Shown here: positions 23,386-34,811 of the stretch, one piece after another
Layout of the letters: each line of letters opens with the position of its first letter
Numbering within the stretch: the stretch's first letter is position 1
Assembly: GCA_023213395.1 (NCBI GenBank)
Contig: CM041465.1
Coordinates: 180,303,741 to 180,367,740, forward strand
Length of the DNA: 64,000 bases
Origin: Cycas panzhihuaensis
Taxonomy: Eukaryota; Cycadophyta
Direction of reading: 5' to 3'
The notes under the pieces: generated by a model
The model's input: only the letters and a program-made list of their open reading frames with translations
Told to the model about the DNA's origin: nothing
Databases searched by the model: none
Position numbers and translations under genes: made by a program

Positions 23386-24951
23386 TTGCACCTTACTCTT
23401 AATAAAGAGCCCTTAACGTACCAAGAAGCTGTAAAGTATGTAGCTTGGAGAAATGCCATGAACGAAGAGTACCAATCTCTTATCAAGAATGGTACATGGG
23501 AGCTCGTGGATCTATCACTTGGCAGAAAGGTAGTTCAAAATAAATGGGTGTTAAAAAACAAATATAGATTAGACGGCATCCTTGAAAAACATAAGGTGAG
23601 GTTGGTAGCTAAAGGATTTACACAAAGGGAATGCATCGACTATACTAAAGTCTTTGCACCTATAACCAAGTAGCCTATAATTAGAACTCTTGTGGCCTTG
23701 ACTGCTCAATAGGGTTGGAAAATCCACTAACTCGATATTAAGACCATGTTTCTCAATGGAGATCTTGAAGAAGAAATTTACATAGCTCAGTTAGAAGGAT
23801 ATGAGATCAAAGGTCAAGAGCATAAGGTTTGTAGGCTCAGAAAGTCCTTGCATGGCCTTAAACAAGCCCCTCGTGCTTGGTTTGCCAAGTTGTCTGAAAG
23901 GATGAGGTAACCTGGATACGAGGTTTATGACTATCAAGATATTGATGTAACATTATTCATCAAGCGCCATAAAGATAAAGTCACTTATCTCATAATCTTT
24001 GTGGATGACATGCTACTAATGGGTAATAGTGAACAGGCAATAAGCCAGCTGAAAAAGGACCTTGGCAAAACGTTCGAATTGTCTGACCTCAGTTTGATGA
24101 AATATTACTTAGGAATTGAAGTAACACAAAAGAATGGAAAAATTTTTCTCTCCCAAGAAAAATACATCAACGATCTTCCAACCAAGTTTCAGTTAGAAGA
24201 TGCTCGATCAGTGATGTTACCTATGGATCCTAATACCAAACTCTCAGCTGAAAGTGACACTAGGGAGGCAGACATAACACTCTACAGGAAACTTGTAGGT
24301 AGTCTCATCTACACTACTAATACAAGGCCAGACATTATACACTCTGTCGATATTCTTGCTGGTTACATGACAAATCCTAAGCAGAATCATTGACAAGCAA
24401 CAGTATGAGTGTTGAGATACCTTAAGACGACCAGCAAATATGGTCTGTTGTATGAACCTAATTCAGACTTCAAGCTTTCTGCATACACAGACTCAGACTT
24501 TGCAGGAGATAAAGATATAGGAAGATCTACGTTTGGGTATGTAACGTTTCTTGGAACATCACCAATATCATGGAGATCCAGACGATAGAAGATAGTTGTA
24601 GATTCAATTACTGAAGCTGAATACATTGATGCTTTTGAGACCAGTAAAGAGATGATATGGCTGAGAAAATTATTGGGAACATTGAATATCACCCAAACAA
24701 GTCCTACAAGTCTTCATGTGGATAATCAATCAGCAATCTACATGGCGAAAAATCTTGTATTTCATGATCGTACCACACACATAAGTACGAAAGTCTACAG
24801 GATTAGGGAACTTGTTCATGATGGCACAATTCAATTAGATTACTGCCCCACAGTAGATCAAGTGGCTGATATCTTCACCAAACTGTTGCAAAAGGTGAAG
24901 TTTGAACAGTCCCGAAGGTAGCTCGGCCTTAGGGCCTCCATCTTCGATTAA
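23386..24951 (+). pseudogene. copia-1 reverse transcriptase and RNase H (broken)
   Basis: The RT start (WELVDLSLGRKVVQNKWV), [15 protein letters not shown] and the catalytic IFVDDML motif (about 23995-24015) are readable. They are followed by the conserved GRSTFGYVTFLG and TEAEY segments of the copia RNase H, and LHVDNQSAIYMAKN. The polyprotein ends LGLRASIFD with TAA at 24949-24951. At least seven in-frame stops lie between, chiefly TAG/TAA/TGA at Gln, Trp or Arg codons. Non-functional. Confidence 0.9.
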
Positions 24952-24989
24952 TCAAAGAAGATGGTAATATGATCATCATACTCTATTCT

Positions 24990-25027
24990 CTTCATGAAAA
25001 CCCCTTGTGGGCATAGAAGAATAAGAG
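24990..25027 (+). repeat. copia 3'-region repeat unit 1
   Basis: TGAAAACCCCTTGTGGGCAT core. Two more variants follow in copia-1 after the gypsy-C insertion (35659-35694 and 35721-35754). Confidence 0.8.
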
Positions 25028-25032
25028 TAAGT
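25028..25032. repeat. left target-site duplication of gypsy-C
   Basis: TAAGT, identical to 35639-35643. The related copia copies carry a single TAAGT at the same place (inverted at 52670-52674 and 62312-62316). Confidence 0.9.
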
Positions 25033-25864
25033 TACTGACTTTGTTGCAGGATATCTTATTATACTTATGAGATACCCTCACACTTGTCAAGGTTACACAG
25101 AGCTATAGTCTAGTTCAGGATACTGTCAACATGGTTATTCACATACATTCCATAGATATTCCACAGAATTATACCACAATGGTACACAACAGCACAGAAT
25201 TTAACACATACTCAGCATTTCATCATCATAACACAAGAATACATAGCTTTCCATGTAACTCTTCCTTTTATTAAGTAATCAATTTAATTACACAGAGGCT
25301 GGAATGCATTCCAGTAGGATACATTCCTTCTGTTACACATGCGTACCCAGATGGTACTTATCTTTCAATGCTGCTCCAACTAGCTATCATACGTATTGGC
25401 TTCTGCACCTTTACATACCTTTGATAGTCAGCTCTCACCCTCGCCTGTTGGTTCGTGCGTACCTCCTTAAGTACTCTTGTTGGTACCTTTTGGCTGAAGG
25501 GTTATGACTACCTGTCATAACCGTACCCCTTCAGTCATACGTACCGTTTCATTAATCACATGTTAGGCACCTTAATTAATGACTTTAGATCCGTACATCC
25601 GTACGTACGTTTGGCAGCTTCACAAGTCTTCACTGGTTCCTTTGGGTCATGCGTATTGCTTCCGCTTGGTTCCGTTTCACTGTTGGTACATATCTATGGT
25701 ACGTATTCGTTCTAGGTACGCACCTATCATACGTACCCAGAATGCTGATTTCTTCACTATTTTGCCTCGTACGTACTGCCATACGGTCTATACCTGCACA
25801 TCTCAGGTTACCTGACCTACCTCTGGTCTTCTCACAACCATAGGATCACTTTATACCCCCAACA
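25033..25864 (-). repeat. gypsy-C 3' LTR (about 832 bp)
   Basis: On the minus strand it starts TGTTGGGGGTATAAAG and runs to 25033. It carries many TACGTAC/GTAC motifs. Relative to the 5' LTR it has a small duplication, a deletion and dozens of substitutions, and its terminal TG/CA at 25033 is degraded. Confidence 0.88.
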
Positions 25865-25941
25865 TCTATCCTGGGTCAACAGTTATGGGTTTGAGTATCC
25901 TTGCTCAACAAAAGTCCAAAAAAAATTTTAAAATTTCGGGG

Positions 25942-25958
25942 CATCCCTCCCCCGCTTT
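25942..25958 (-). other. purine tract of gypsy-C, possible polypurine tract
   Basis: Minus strand AAAGCGGGGGAGGGATG, about 80 bp before the 3' LTR. The sequence directly touching the LTR is only weakly purine-rich, so which tract primes plus-strand synthesis is unclear. Confidence 0.4.
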
Positions 25959-25971
25959 GTCTCAAGGTGGC

Positions 25972-27140
25972 TCCTGTTGCCTCTGTCCTCCTAAAATCTC
26001 TTCATTAATTTGTGTTAGAGTGGCAATGATAGCATCATTTTCTTTTATTTTGTCTTGAAGGGTATCTATCTCAGCTTTATACCCTTCCTCTATTTCCTGA
26101 ATTAACTGAATTATGGGTCCTACTTTGTCATGTGGTGTAGGAGGTGCTGAAGGTTTCCCTGCTTCTGTTGCCTGAGGGAAGTCTTCCCATTCTTCCTAGG
26201 AGGCCGCTACTTCTTCTTCCTCCTCCTCTGATTCCTCTTCTCCCTTCTTCCTCTTACCTCTTCTATGGACAGTCTGTTTTGTCTGATGAGGAATGGTTGT
26301 TCCTAGTGTCTTCTATAACCATGTAAGTACTTTCTGCATTTATTTTTGTACTTTTCTCTTTGCTTCTAGGCTATTCACTGTGTCTAGAAATTTTGCTGCC
26401 CAGTGTTTGATGATTGGTTCCCATGGAGAAATGGTGGTCCTAGTCAACTGCACATCTGGACACTAATAGAATAAAATAGCCAACAGCAAGGAAGGATGTC
26501 GGAATGGATGTGTCCTAATCCCCTTGAGTTACTGCCTCATGTTCTCCGCCAAGAATTCAGACAAGTTCAGCTTTTCCCCATCCTAAATTTTCAACAACAC
26601 CTGCATCACGCCTCCCTGAATGTAGGTGTACTTCCGTTTGGACAAAAATCTAGAATTTATTACTCTTGCCACCCATTGAATTCTAACATCAATAATGTCT
26701 GCTACACGGATTCCACCGGACATGATCTGAGTGTTGGGTTGACATAATTCCCTTAACCACATTTCTCGGTCAACTTCTGACCTTTTTGTGCCCAGTAGAA
26801 CTTCTCCTTCATTTGGAAGTCTTGTGATGGTGTGAACTATGTTTGCGTCCATTTTGGCCTTCCTGCTATCCTCCTTCAGTGCCATCAGGATTTGGTCCAT
26901 GAGTTCAGGGTCATAATACATTAGGTTGCAGTAAATGTAGTCTCCCCATCTTGCTTGCTTAACCCTGGTTTAGAATTGAGATGGTAGGGCTTGTAACTCT
27001 TGCTTGAGCTTGGGTATAAATGCCTCCTGGCACCCTACTATCCTCATAATGGCTGTGGAGTCTGAGAGATAAGAAAAGTAACCTAAGTGTATAAACTAGA
27101 ACCCTATGTACGTACCTTTGAGGAATGCTTGCTGTTTTTA
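25972..27140 (-). pseudogene. gypsy-C extra ORF downstream of integrase
   Basis: One minus-strand frame from about 27140 to 25972 reads as a protein of nearly 390 residues, broken by about seven stops, all TAG or TAA. The longest open piece (26583-26921) contains RVADIIDVRIQWVARVINSR and KYTYIQGGVMQVLLK. The C-terminal part is a Lys/Glu tract, then a heptad-like segment (IIQLIQEIEEGYKAEIDTLQ) that should form a coiled coil. I do not recognise the family with confidence; position matches the env-position or accessory ORFs of some plant gypsy lineages. No transmembrane segment or signal peptide is evident, so I do not call it an envelope protein. Confidence 0.6.
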
Positions 27141-27299
27141 TGACTTTACGTACTGAGATGTGTATCAGAGTCAATTCCTTGCGTGCCGTGCCATACGGTG
27201 GCCTAGCAGATTTTTTGGAGTTAATTCGTCCATTCCGCTCTGCGTACTTCGCGAGAATACTGCAGGTACATAATACTTTGTCGTTTTTCAGATTTTTGT

Positions 27300-27735
27300 C
27301 TTATACGTGCCATTGGTATGTATAGTGTTAAGTGCCTCCACTGTGCATACTCGATTACGTACGTTTTTGGTACGTAGAATGTAACTGGGCACTTAAGTTT
27401 ATTTTCCACTGTACGTACCCGATTACGTACTTTTTTGGTACATACATTGTAATCATTTAACTTACTTCTTTTTTCACTGTGTATACTTGCTTGTGTACTT
27501 TTCAGGTACATATAATGTAATTGAGCAACTTAAAATTTGTTTACACTGTGCATACCTGACTACATACTTTTCAGGTATGTATAGTGTGATTTCGAGTCAT
27601 TTTTTTGAACTGTACGTACTTCAGTATATTTCCTTGGTACGTATAGTGTATTTTTTTTTAATTTGATCACTTTTTTAACTGTACGTACCTGGTAACATAT
27701 CTTTTTGGTACGTATAATGTATTTTGCTTGTATGC
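27300..27735 (-). repeat. gypsy-C GTAC-rich tandem array (about 7 units of 60-70 bp)
   Basis: Anchors of the form TTTGGTACGTATAATGTA recur at about 27315, 27377, 27436, 27503, 27571, 27635 and 27706. Each unit also has ACTGTACGTACC. Most units contain two GTAC cores, often within the palindrome TACGTA. The array lies between integrase and the extra ORF, and the same motif crowds both LTRs. Confidence 0.85.
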
Positions 27736-27959
27736 TTTGGGTTTTTCCTCTAATTTTTTCAATTGCTGATGCTATTACTTATGTCTGTGATGAGTTACAG
27801 TTGTTTTTTATTTTTTTCAAATTTTTTTAAAATTTTTCTGTATCCATACCGAACTGGATCATGGCTTGGTATCAAGGCATTTGATTGTGCCTCAACTTCA
27901 TGCAATACGATATGGTACAACCAGCTAATCTGGCTGGTAAGCTGGGCTACTTAATATAT

Positions 27960-29000
27960 GGTTTGAGTCTGCTACTGTTTACTCGAGTTAGTCGTAGGGG
28001 TCCGTCGATTTCTTGAAGTTGCACCAATCCATTCTTGAAGATTCTTTTTGCGATGTATGGTCCCAACCACTGCATCTTAAGTTTACTAGGGTGCATTTTG
28101 AATTTGTTGTCATACAGCAACACTTGATCACCTTCCTTAAACTGAGGTTTTCATAAATGGCGGTCGTGCCATGCTTTCTACCATTGCTTCTCCACATTTT
28201 GCAACCAATTGGCCATATGTCGCTTTTCTTCTAATCGCACTAAGTCTTCTAAGCATTACCGTAAGGACTGGAAATCATCTAATCGACATTGCATAGCAAC
28301 TCGTAGACTGGGTATCTCAAATTCTGTTGGGAGAATGGCTTCTGTGCCATACATAAGCTGGAATGGAGTTTGTTCGATTGATCTCTTGTATGTTGTTCGA
28401 AATGCCCATAGCACGGATGATAATTTCTCGGCCCAATCAGATCTGCCAATGTCGCATATCTTCTGCAAGTAATTCTTGATTATCTTGTTCGAACTTTCTG
28501 CTTGACCATTAGCTCTCACGTAATATGGAGTAGATTTCTGATGGCTTATCATAAACGCAGATGTCAGTATTTTGATAGTTTGATTTAGGAAGTGGGCGCC
28601 TTGGTCACTTACAATCTCCAAGGGGCATCCAAATCGTGTAATCACCACATCATACAGAAATTATGCTGTGCTTTCCGCATCGGCTTTCTATAACGCTCGT
28701 GCTTCTACTTACTTTGTCGTGTAGTTAGTGGCCACCAGAATGTATCGAGCTTTCGATCGACGAGTGGCTGGTTTGATTATTACAGTCGAGTCCCCATTTC
28801 TCAAATGGTGTCAAAGGTAAAATGGGATGTAAAGGTTGGAAATCCTGCCAATTGGGTTTCCCCACCCGCTGGCAATAGTTACAAGCTTGAATCCACTTCT
28901 TGACATCCTCAAACATGGACGGCCACCAGAATCTAGACATCAAAAATTTTCACCATGTGGCCAATTTCCCCATGTGGCCACCCGCTACTCCTTCATGTGC
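27960..29000 (-). pseudogene. gypsy-C integrase (broken)
   Basis: Minus strand. The zinc-binding part (FWWPSMFEDVKKWIQACNYC, 28725-28943), the DDE core with SDQGAHFLNQTIK and the Glu-containing ANGQAESSNKIIKNYLQ (28256-28648), and the C-terminal part (KFKMHPSKLKMQWLGPY, 28000-28190) are in different frames or separated by stops near 28.19, 28.25 and 28.69-28.73 kb. It would have inserted the element DNA. Non-functional. Confidence 0.88.
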
Positions 29001-29790
29001 CTGCGACATGATCTGGTTTATCTCGTGCGATCGAACGTAATGTCGCAACATGTCGTCTGGTCCCAATTTGTATAATTCTCCATTGATCAATTAATATGGC
29101 TCTGCTTTCCCGATAAAATTTCTCTTTCCTGTACAATCTAACTCTGCTAATATTTCTCCAGTCGTTAAATATTCTGGTATTCCCTTATACCAGTCTGTTG
29201 GAACCGCTTCCACACGGAACAGAGCTGCGTCTGGAAAGTCATCTGGCATCCCCGTAGCTTTTTATCTGTTTGTAATTCTCGATAACTGATCGGGAATAAT
29301 ATGGGCTTTACTAGGTTTCACAATGATTTTGAAAGAAAACTCCTAGAACAACATCAACCACCTGTTGATTCATCCTCATATAATCAGTTTATTCACTAAA
29401 TACATCAATACTTGGTGATCGATGAAAAACAAGAATAGATTTGATAATAGATAGTGTCAAAATTTTTGCAATGTGTATACCATGCCGAGTGCTTCCCTCT
29501 CTGTTGTCGTGTAATTCTGCTAAGCTTTTGTGAGTTTTTGACTGGCGAAGTAGATTGGATGATCTGTCTTATCATCACTAGGCTATGCCAATACGCATCC
29601 AATAGCATATTGCGACGCATCCACATGCACATGAAAAGTCTTCTTCCAATATGGGAATCACAGTATAGGTGCTACTACAATAGCTTGTTTCAATGTTTCA
29701 AACACTTGTTGATGTTCTTCTGTCCAGGCCCGTTTAATATTCTTTTTTAGTAGCTCCTATAGGGGTCCTGATATGTATGCATACCCCCTG
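29001..29790 (-). pseudogene. gypsy-C RNase H and connection
   Basis: The readable part begins at WTEEHQQVFETLKQAI and continues through FHVHVDASQYAIGCVLAQPS and HPIYFASQKLTKAQQNY, the usual gypsy RNase H layout, then a linker into the integrase zinc region. Stops occur near 29.46, 29.39 and 29.26 kb. Non-functional. Confidence 0.8.
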
Positions 29791-30660
29791 ATAAACTTTC
29801 TATAGTATCCCGTTAATCCCAAAAAACCTTTTAGTTATTTTCTCGTAAGTGGCGTAGGAAAGTGCAGAATGGCAGATACTTTTGTTGGTTCTATCAGCAA
29901 TCCTTCCTTGCTGACTATATGCCCTAATAAGTTTACGAAGGGCACTAGGAAGGTATACTTTTCTAGATTAAGACACAGTTTGTTTTCATGGCATGTTTAC
30001 AACATTTCCCTCAAATTCTCCATGTGATCTTTCATCAGTCCATACAACGTCCATTCGTCTAGGAATACAGCAACTTTTTTCCAATAAATTTCTGAAAGAT
30101 ATTGATTACAATCCGCTGAAATGTAGCTGGTGTATTCGTGAGACCAAATGGCATCACTTTATATGTGTATGTTCCCCATTCCGTCACAAATGTGGTTTTT
30201 GCTTGGTCCTCTGGGGTAATCTGCACTTGATTATACCCATTGAATCCATCTGTAAAGGAGTAAATCTCATTTCCTCCAACTGCTTCTAGAATGTCCTATG
30301 TAAAAGGTAACGGGAATGGATCCTTCTTTATTACCTTATTTAACTATTTGTAGTCCACATAGACACGAATTTTCCCATTTTTCTTGGGAACTACCACTAC
30401 AAGGCTCACCCAGTCACTGTAGTTGATTTCGTAGATATAGCTTGCTTCCAATATTTGTTGAGTTCGGCCTTTACTTTTTCTTTATATTTCAGATTCATCC
30501 GGTATGGGCTCTATTTCACCAGTTTCGCATCCTCCACTAAGTCAATGTGATGCATTCCTATCTCTGGAGGAATGCCTTTCAGGTCCTTATACGACCATGC
30601 AAATACGTCGCAGAATTCCTCAAATAATTGCTGGGCTTTCGCTACTGTCTGAGGATCCTA
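29791..30660 (-). pseudogene. gypsy-C reverse transcriptase (broken)
   Basis: Readable blocks: QVQITPEDQAKTTFVTEWGT, YKVMPFGLTNTPATFQ, the active-site region FLDEWTLYGLMKDH (about 30030-30070) and LGHIVSKEGLLIEPTKV. The active-site pair is Asp-Glu where Asp-Asp is expected. Stops near 30.00, 29.84 and 29.76 kb break the frame. The lineage assignment (non-chromovirus gypsy) rests mainly on this region. Confidence 0.85.
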
Positions 30661-32138
30661 ATAGTTTCTAATTTGTATGAATTTAGGATTATCCTGACTG
30701 CCAACATTAATCTCTGTAGTTTTTAACTTTGTTACACCCACATCTTCTGTATTTCCGGTTTTATGTCCTGGAGCGTCTTCCAGCTTCCTTTCTCTAATAT
30801 TGAGTTCTGTAAATTCTACAGGGTAATTCATAACTTCTTCTTCTTCACTATGTACCGATTCTACCTCTTCTTGGTTTGTTAGGTGTTGTTCTAGTTTTAT
30901 ACTCATTAATCTAATATGTTTTAGGATCCTATCTATTTCTTTGTTGTCAGAGGTATGCCTAAAAGTTTTTATGAAGGATTTCCTTAAGTTTTCCCAAGTC
31001 ACATCTAAACTTTAATCCTTCCCATGGAACCAGTCCTTTGCTACTCTTCCCAGGGTATGGTAGAAATAGTTAGACCAATTTTGTTTAGGTATACTTAAAG
31101 ATATCCATTTTTGTTTACACTTTTGTATGTGTTCCCTAGGATTTTGACTTACATAGAATACTGGAGTGGCTAGTTGTGTTGGATGATTGAACCGAATTCG
31201 AAACATCGTTTATAATTCTTTCTAATTTTTCAGAATGGCTTGGTGGGCTAGGTACCAATACCAAGCTTTTCCCCATAAGGTTAGTACTAAGTCCTGTTGT
31301 CATTGGGTTTTATCCCAATTCCCATGTTCCATTCAATATTCAACACAATGCGTTAAGTGGGTAGTCCCATATAACTGCTCTCCGTAAAATGGTTTAACAT
31401 ACTTTCCAATATAAATTTGGTGGTTTATTTCTTCTGGGATGATAAGTCTACTATCTAGACCAGGATCTCTAAAAGTACTTACGAGTGATCCTCCTTCTAT
31501 TTCCCTGGTTTTGGCGTTAATTATTGGAAGAGATCTATTACTGGGTGGGTATACTTCTAAGGAAGAGGAGGAAGGAATATTACTTCCTTCCTCAGGTTGT
31601 AATAAGGGGGGGGGAGGGCTAAGGAATCTACCTCAGGACCCACGCCTGATATAGATGGGATGTTAGGATTACTATTAGATACTAAAAAACTACAAAAATT
31701 ACTAAGTAAACTAGGGGTTTATTAGTCTAGTTTATTGTCATCCCTTAAACTATCGTTAGTCATCATATACTCAAAAGAATCTGAATTATTATCAATGTCT
31801 GTAGTTACACATTTAGATAATAAATTACATCTATAAGAAGAAGAGTTTACTTCATATGCATCCTGTAGCTAGTAATCCATGAACCTCATTCCATGTTCGT
31901 CATCCGAGGAGTTGTATATTTTCCTGAAATAGGTCAGTTCTTCTTGTTGGTAATTAGTTAATGTGGTGGGCTCTTTCACCGTGTGATATAGATGTTCTTC
32001 CCCAATGGAAAAGAATGTTGTGTCGCTCGTAATAGTCGTGTTAGATCCCTCATCTGGTATCATCTCGATGGAGCTTCTTTCCAGCATCAGTAACACTACT
32101 TTATTTCTATTGTCTGATAAGGTGAAGGTTACATTCTT
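30661..32138 (-). pseudogene. gypsy-C protease-RT linker region
   Basis: Short open pieces (31869-32096, 31012-31206, 30658-31002) on the minus strand are acidic and without a recognised motif. One reads like a misplaced gag/linker segment (FNHPTQLATPVFYV). I can only say that this is the interior of gypsy-C between protease and RT, decayed or rearranged. Confidence 0.5.
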
Positions 32139-32561
32139 CTAATTTTGGAGGCATTGCATTTTATATAACCATGGCCTTCCTAAGAGTGCTGGATAGGGTG
32201 TTGCCCCTTTCTCCGTTTCTACAATTGTGAAGTCAATTCTCACCACTATCCCTGCCACATCTGCCTTGATGTCGGCCAATCTCCCCATAGGTTGTACCAA
32301 TAGTTCGTTAGCTAATTTTAACGAATATGTTGCCGCTTCCAACTTCGAGCTTCCCAGTTTATGCCATATCGAAGCTGGTAACACGTTTATCGCTGTGCCT
32401 CCATCCACGATTACTCTTGGGAATGTTTCTCCCAAGACCGTCATTGTTACCATCGGATCCATATCAAATGATGGTATTATTTGCTTCAGACTCTTTGTGA
32501 TTCCATGCTGTAACACTCCTCCTTTTATCCAATCAATGACTTGGCATAGGGGAATGGTCAA
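32139..32561 (-). pseudogene. gypsy-C aspartic protease
   Basis: A 140-codon open piece containing VIVDGGTAINVLP, the D-G-G form of the retropepsin active site, and the C-terminal PALLGRPWLYKM. The D-G-G triad is a recurrent variant in plant gypsy elements rather than obvious damage. It is followed by a stop and frame change toward RT. Confidence 0.8.
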
Positions 32562-33524
32562 CTGTAATTATTTGACCAAATTTTCCATTAATAGTAACAT
32601 TCTTGGAATGTCCTCCACTGGCAATCCTTTAAAGAGTTCCTCCATTTGTACCATTTAGGGCTGCACCTTAGGTTCTTTTGGTAGATTCTCTTTTTCTTTC
32701 TGTTTATTCTTCTATACATATACATACTTAGTCTCTGGTTTTCCCATTGGTAAGGTATTCTCTTCCCGGACTAGGCCATCCAATACTTGTTTTACTTTTT
32801 TAAATCGATCCATTTCTGTTGGTGGATCTGGATATCCTTCATTGAGTTTTTTCTTCTGTTTATTTTGGAGTTTGACGTTTTTTATTTTTGGTATGATCGT
32901 CATCAAGTTGGTGGCTTTGGCCTTTCCTTTGCAATCTTCCGTTTTATGGTCTCTTGGACCATAGTTATTACATACGAACGGCTTTTATTCGTATTCTTAT
33001 TTCGTTGGGTATTCTGACTTCCAGTGCCCAAACTGTAGACATATGAGGCATCTACCCATTGGTGGTTTTTTCCTTGAGGGCTCTTGTGTGCCCCTCATTG
33101 TGTAGACATTTCGAGATGGGTTGCCTCCCCTTCCCCTACCTCGTCCTCTAAAGGCCTTTCCCCTAAGATTATAGAAAAAATCCTTGGTTGTATGCGTATC
33201 AACATTGCATATATGGCACCATCTATCCTGTTGGTGCAATGCACTATTTTTTAAATTTAATTCACATTCTTTGGTAGTATGTGAATTCTCTTCATAGATG
33301 TGGCACGATTTGGTTATTCTTCCAGTATGGTCCTTCTTTTTTGGTGTTTCTTCTTCTTCTCAGTTATTTCTGATTTTTAATCTAGCCACTTCTTTCCTTA
33401 AAGCTTCCAACTCTGATTCCTCTTCTGCTACCCCCACCTGGCAGAAGGGTCAGTTGTACTGATTTTGTTTTAGTTCTCTAATCTCATCTTGTAATCTCAG
33501 TAACATGGAATTCTATCCTCCTAC
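32562..33524 (-). pseudogene. gypsy-C nucleocapsid zinc knuckles and gag-pol spacer
   Basis: The open piece 32997-33239 carries two degenerate CCHC knuckles: CHICNVDTHTTKDF (last Cys lost) and CLICLQFGHWKSEY (last Cys to Tyr). A basic GRGRGRGG stretch lies between them and suits RNA binding. Further gag-pol spacer follows, with stops. Confidence 0.8.
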
Positions 33525-34671
33525 CTATGCATCCATTTTCATTTCAAAATCTAATGCTAGATCTTGGACATTCTTAAACGATTTCAATGGATGAGCATGC
33601 ATCATGGCTCGCAATTTCTCATTTAAACCTCTCATAAAATAGTTTTTCATATTGTGATATGTTATTGTCTCGTTAATCATGCTGGCTATAATGATTTTCA
33701 TTTTGCTAATGTAGGTTAGTACGGATTCTCCTGACCTTTGTCTGATTTCTCTCAATGCAATTTCCACTACTTCATTATTGCGAAACTTTTGAAATCTTTC
33801 CTCGAATGCTTTCTTAATCTTTACCCATGGCTTATTCTTGTTTGTTTCTTTATACCATGTAAAGGGTACTCCTCTCAACATACAGGCGAATCTTGCTTTG
33901 ATTTCATCCTCGTCTGAAATCTTTTTTACATCAATGAGATTATGAAAGAGATACATATGTTCTGCTGCATCTGAAGTGTCGTTAAAAATCAGTTTCCCAA
34001 AGTCTCTATAATCATCCATTTTGGGAGATTGCAATGGTGTCCTACCTGGTGGTGATTTTTCCTTTCTCCCCTCCTTCAGGGATGTACTTGGAGTGCCTAC
34101 TGCTATATTATCCTTTCCAAACAATGGATTCTTGAATGGAGTTTTGATGTGTATAGGTTCTACTACACCTGGAACTTATATAGTTAATGGTGTCACTGTA
34201 ATATACGATTAATCAGATCCCCTTTCTGATGAATCTTCGAAAAGCTGTCTCATGAGCTTATTCTCCTAATATCTTGGGGACCTTCCTCGCCTCCTTTTCA
34301 ACATCACTTGGGTTCTTGTCATCCTCCACAGGTATACTTCCCCCTCTTAAGGTTTCTTGTTGCTTTTCGTCCACTTTTGGTTTCCCTTCAATTTCTGGGC
34401 TAAACAAATCATCTCTGATTGGGGTTGGTGTTAATACCATGCATTCACCATGAGTTTCCTCTTCCTATTCTTGAGGTGTCTGGGCTCCACTTATCTCAGA
34501 TCCTTCAACGGACTGTCCCTTAGTCTCATTGTTCTACAAACTTAATCTCCTCGCCCTTCTGAGTTTTGATTCCTTCGACCATCTTAATGTCCTTTGTCTA
34601 CTGGTCTTCTTTTCCTTGGGTGAAGTATCCTTTTAGGGCTCCTTCGAACTTGAAGGCTTCTTAGGTGGCAT
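33525..34671 (-). pseudogene. gypsy-C gag (frameshifted)
   Basis: The probable start ATG at 34671 gives MPPKKPSSSKEP, 141 nt after the LTR. A charged N-terminal region with stops runs to 34258. A frameshift then leads into the retrotransposon capsid domain (33525-34124), with IKARFACMLRGVPFTWYKE, IALREIRQRSGESVLTYI and MRGLNEKLRAMMHAHP. It would have built the virus-like particle. Non-functional. Confidence 0.85.
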
Positions 34672-34793
34672 TGGAAGGTCCCCTGGCTACCGGTGGCTTA
34701 GTTATAACCCACCATCATGATGGTAGCCAGGGTCCTCTGCCCTTTACACATTCCTTTCTTTAAAACTCCTAGGGCCTTTCCCTCCTCAATAGA

Positions 34794-34811
34794 CGTAGGC
34801 AATGGAACCAA
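34794..34811 (-). other. gypsy-C primer binding site (degraded)
   Basis: Minus strand TTGGTTCCATTGCC directly follows the 5' LTR. It resembles TTGGCGCCGTTGCC-type sites used by plant gypsy elements, with substitutions. The tRNA identity is not certain. Confidence 0.5.

Noticed and set aside
25042-25864. Gypsy-C 3' LTR starting at the TG at 25042
   Set aside because: The TAAGT TSD and the empty sites in copia-2 and copia-3 place the boundary at 25033, with a mutated terminus.
25972-27140. Envelope gene of an errantivirus-like element
   Set aside because: No signal peptide, membrane segment or cleavage site is evident; position alone is not enough.
27300-27735. CRISPR-like array
   Set aside because: Units are imperfect tandem repeats without distinct spacers, inside a plant retrotransposon.
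32227-32658. 143-codon plus-strand frame in gypsy-C
   Set aside because: Antisense to the gypsy-C protease, which has a clear active-site motif on the minus strand.
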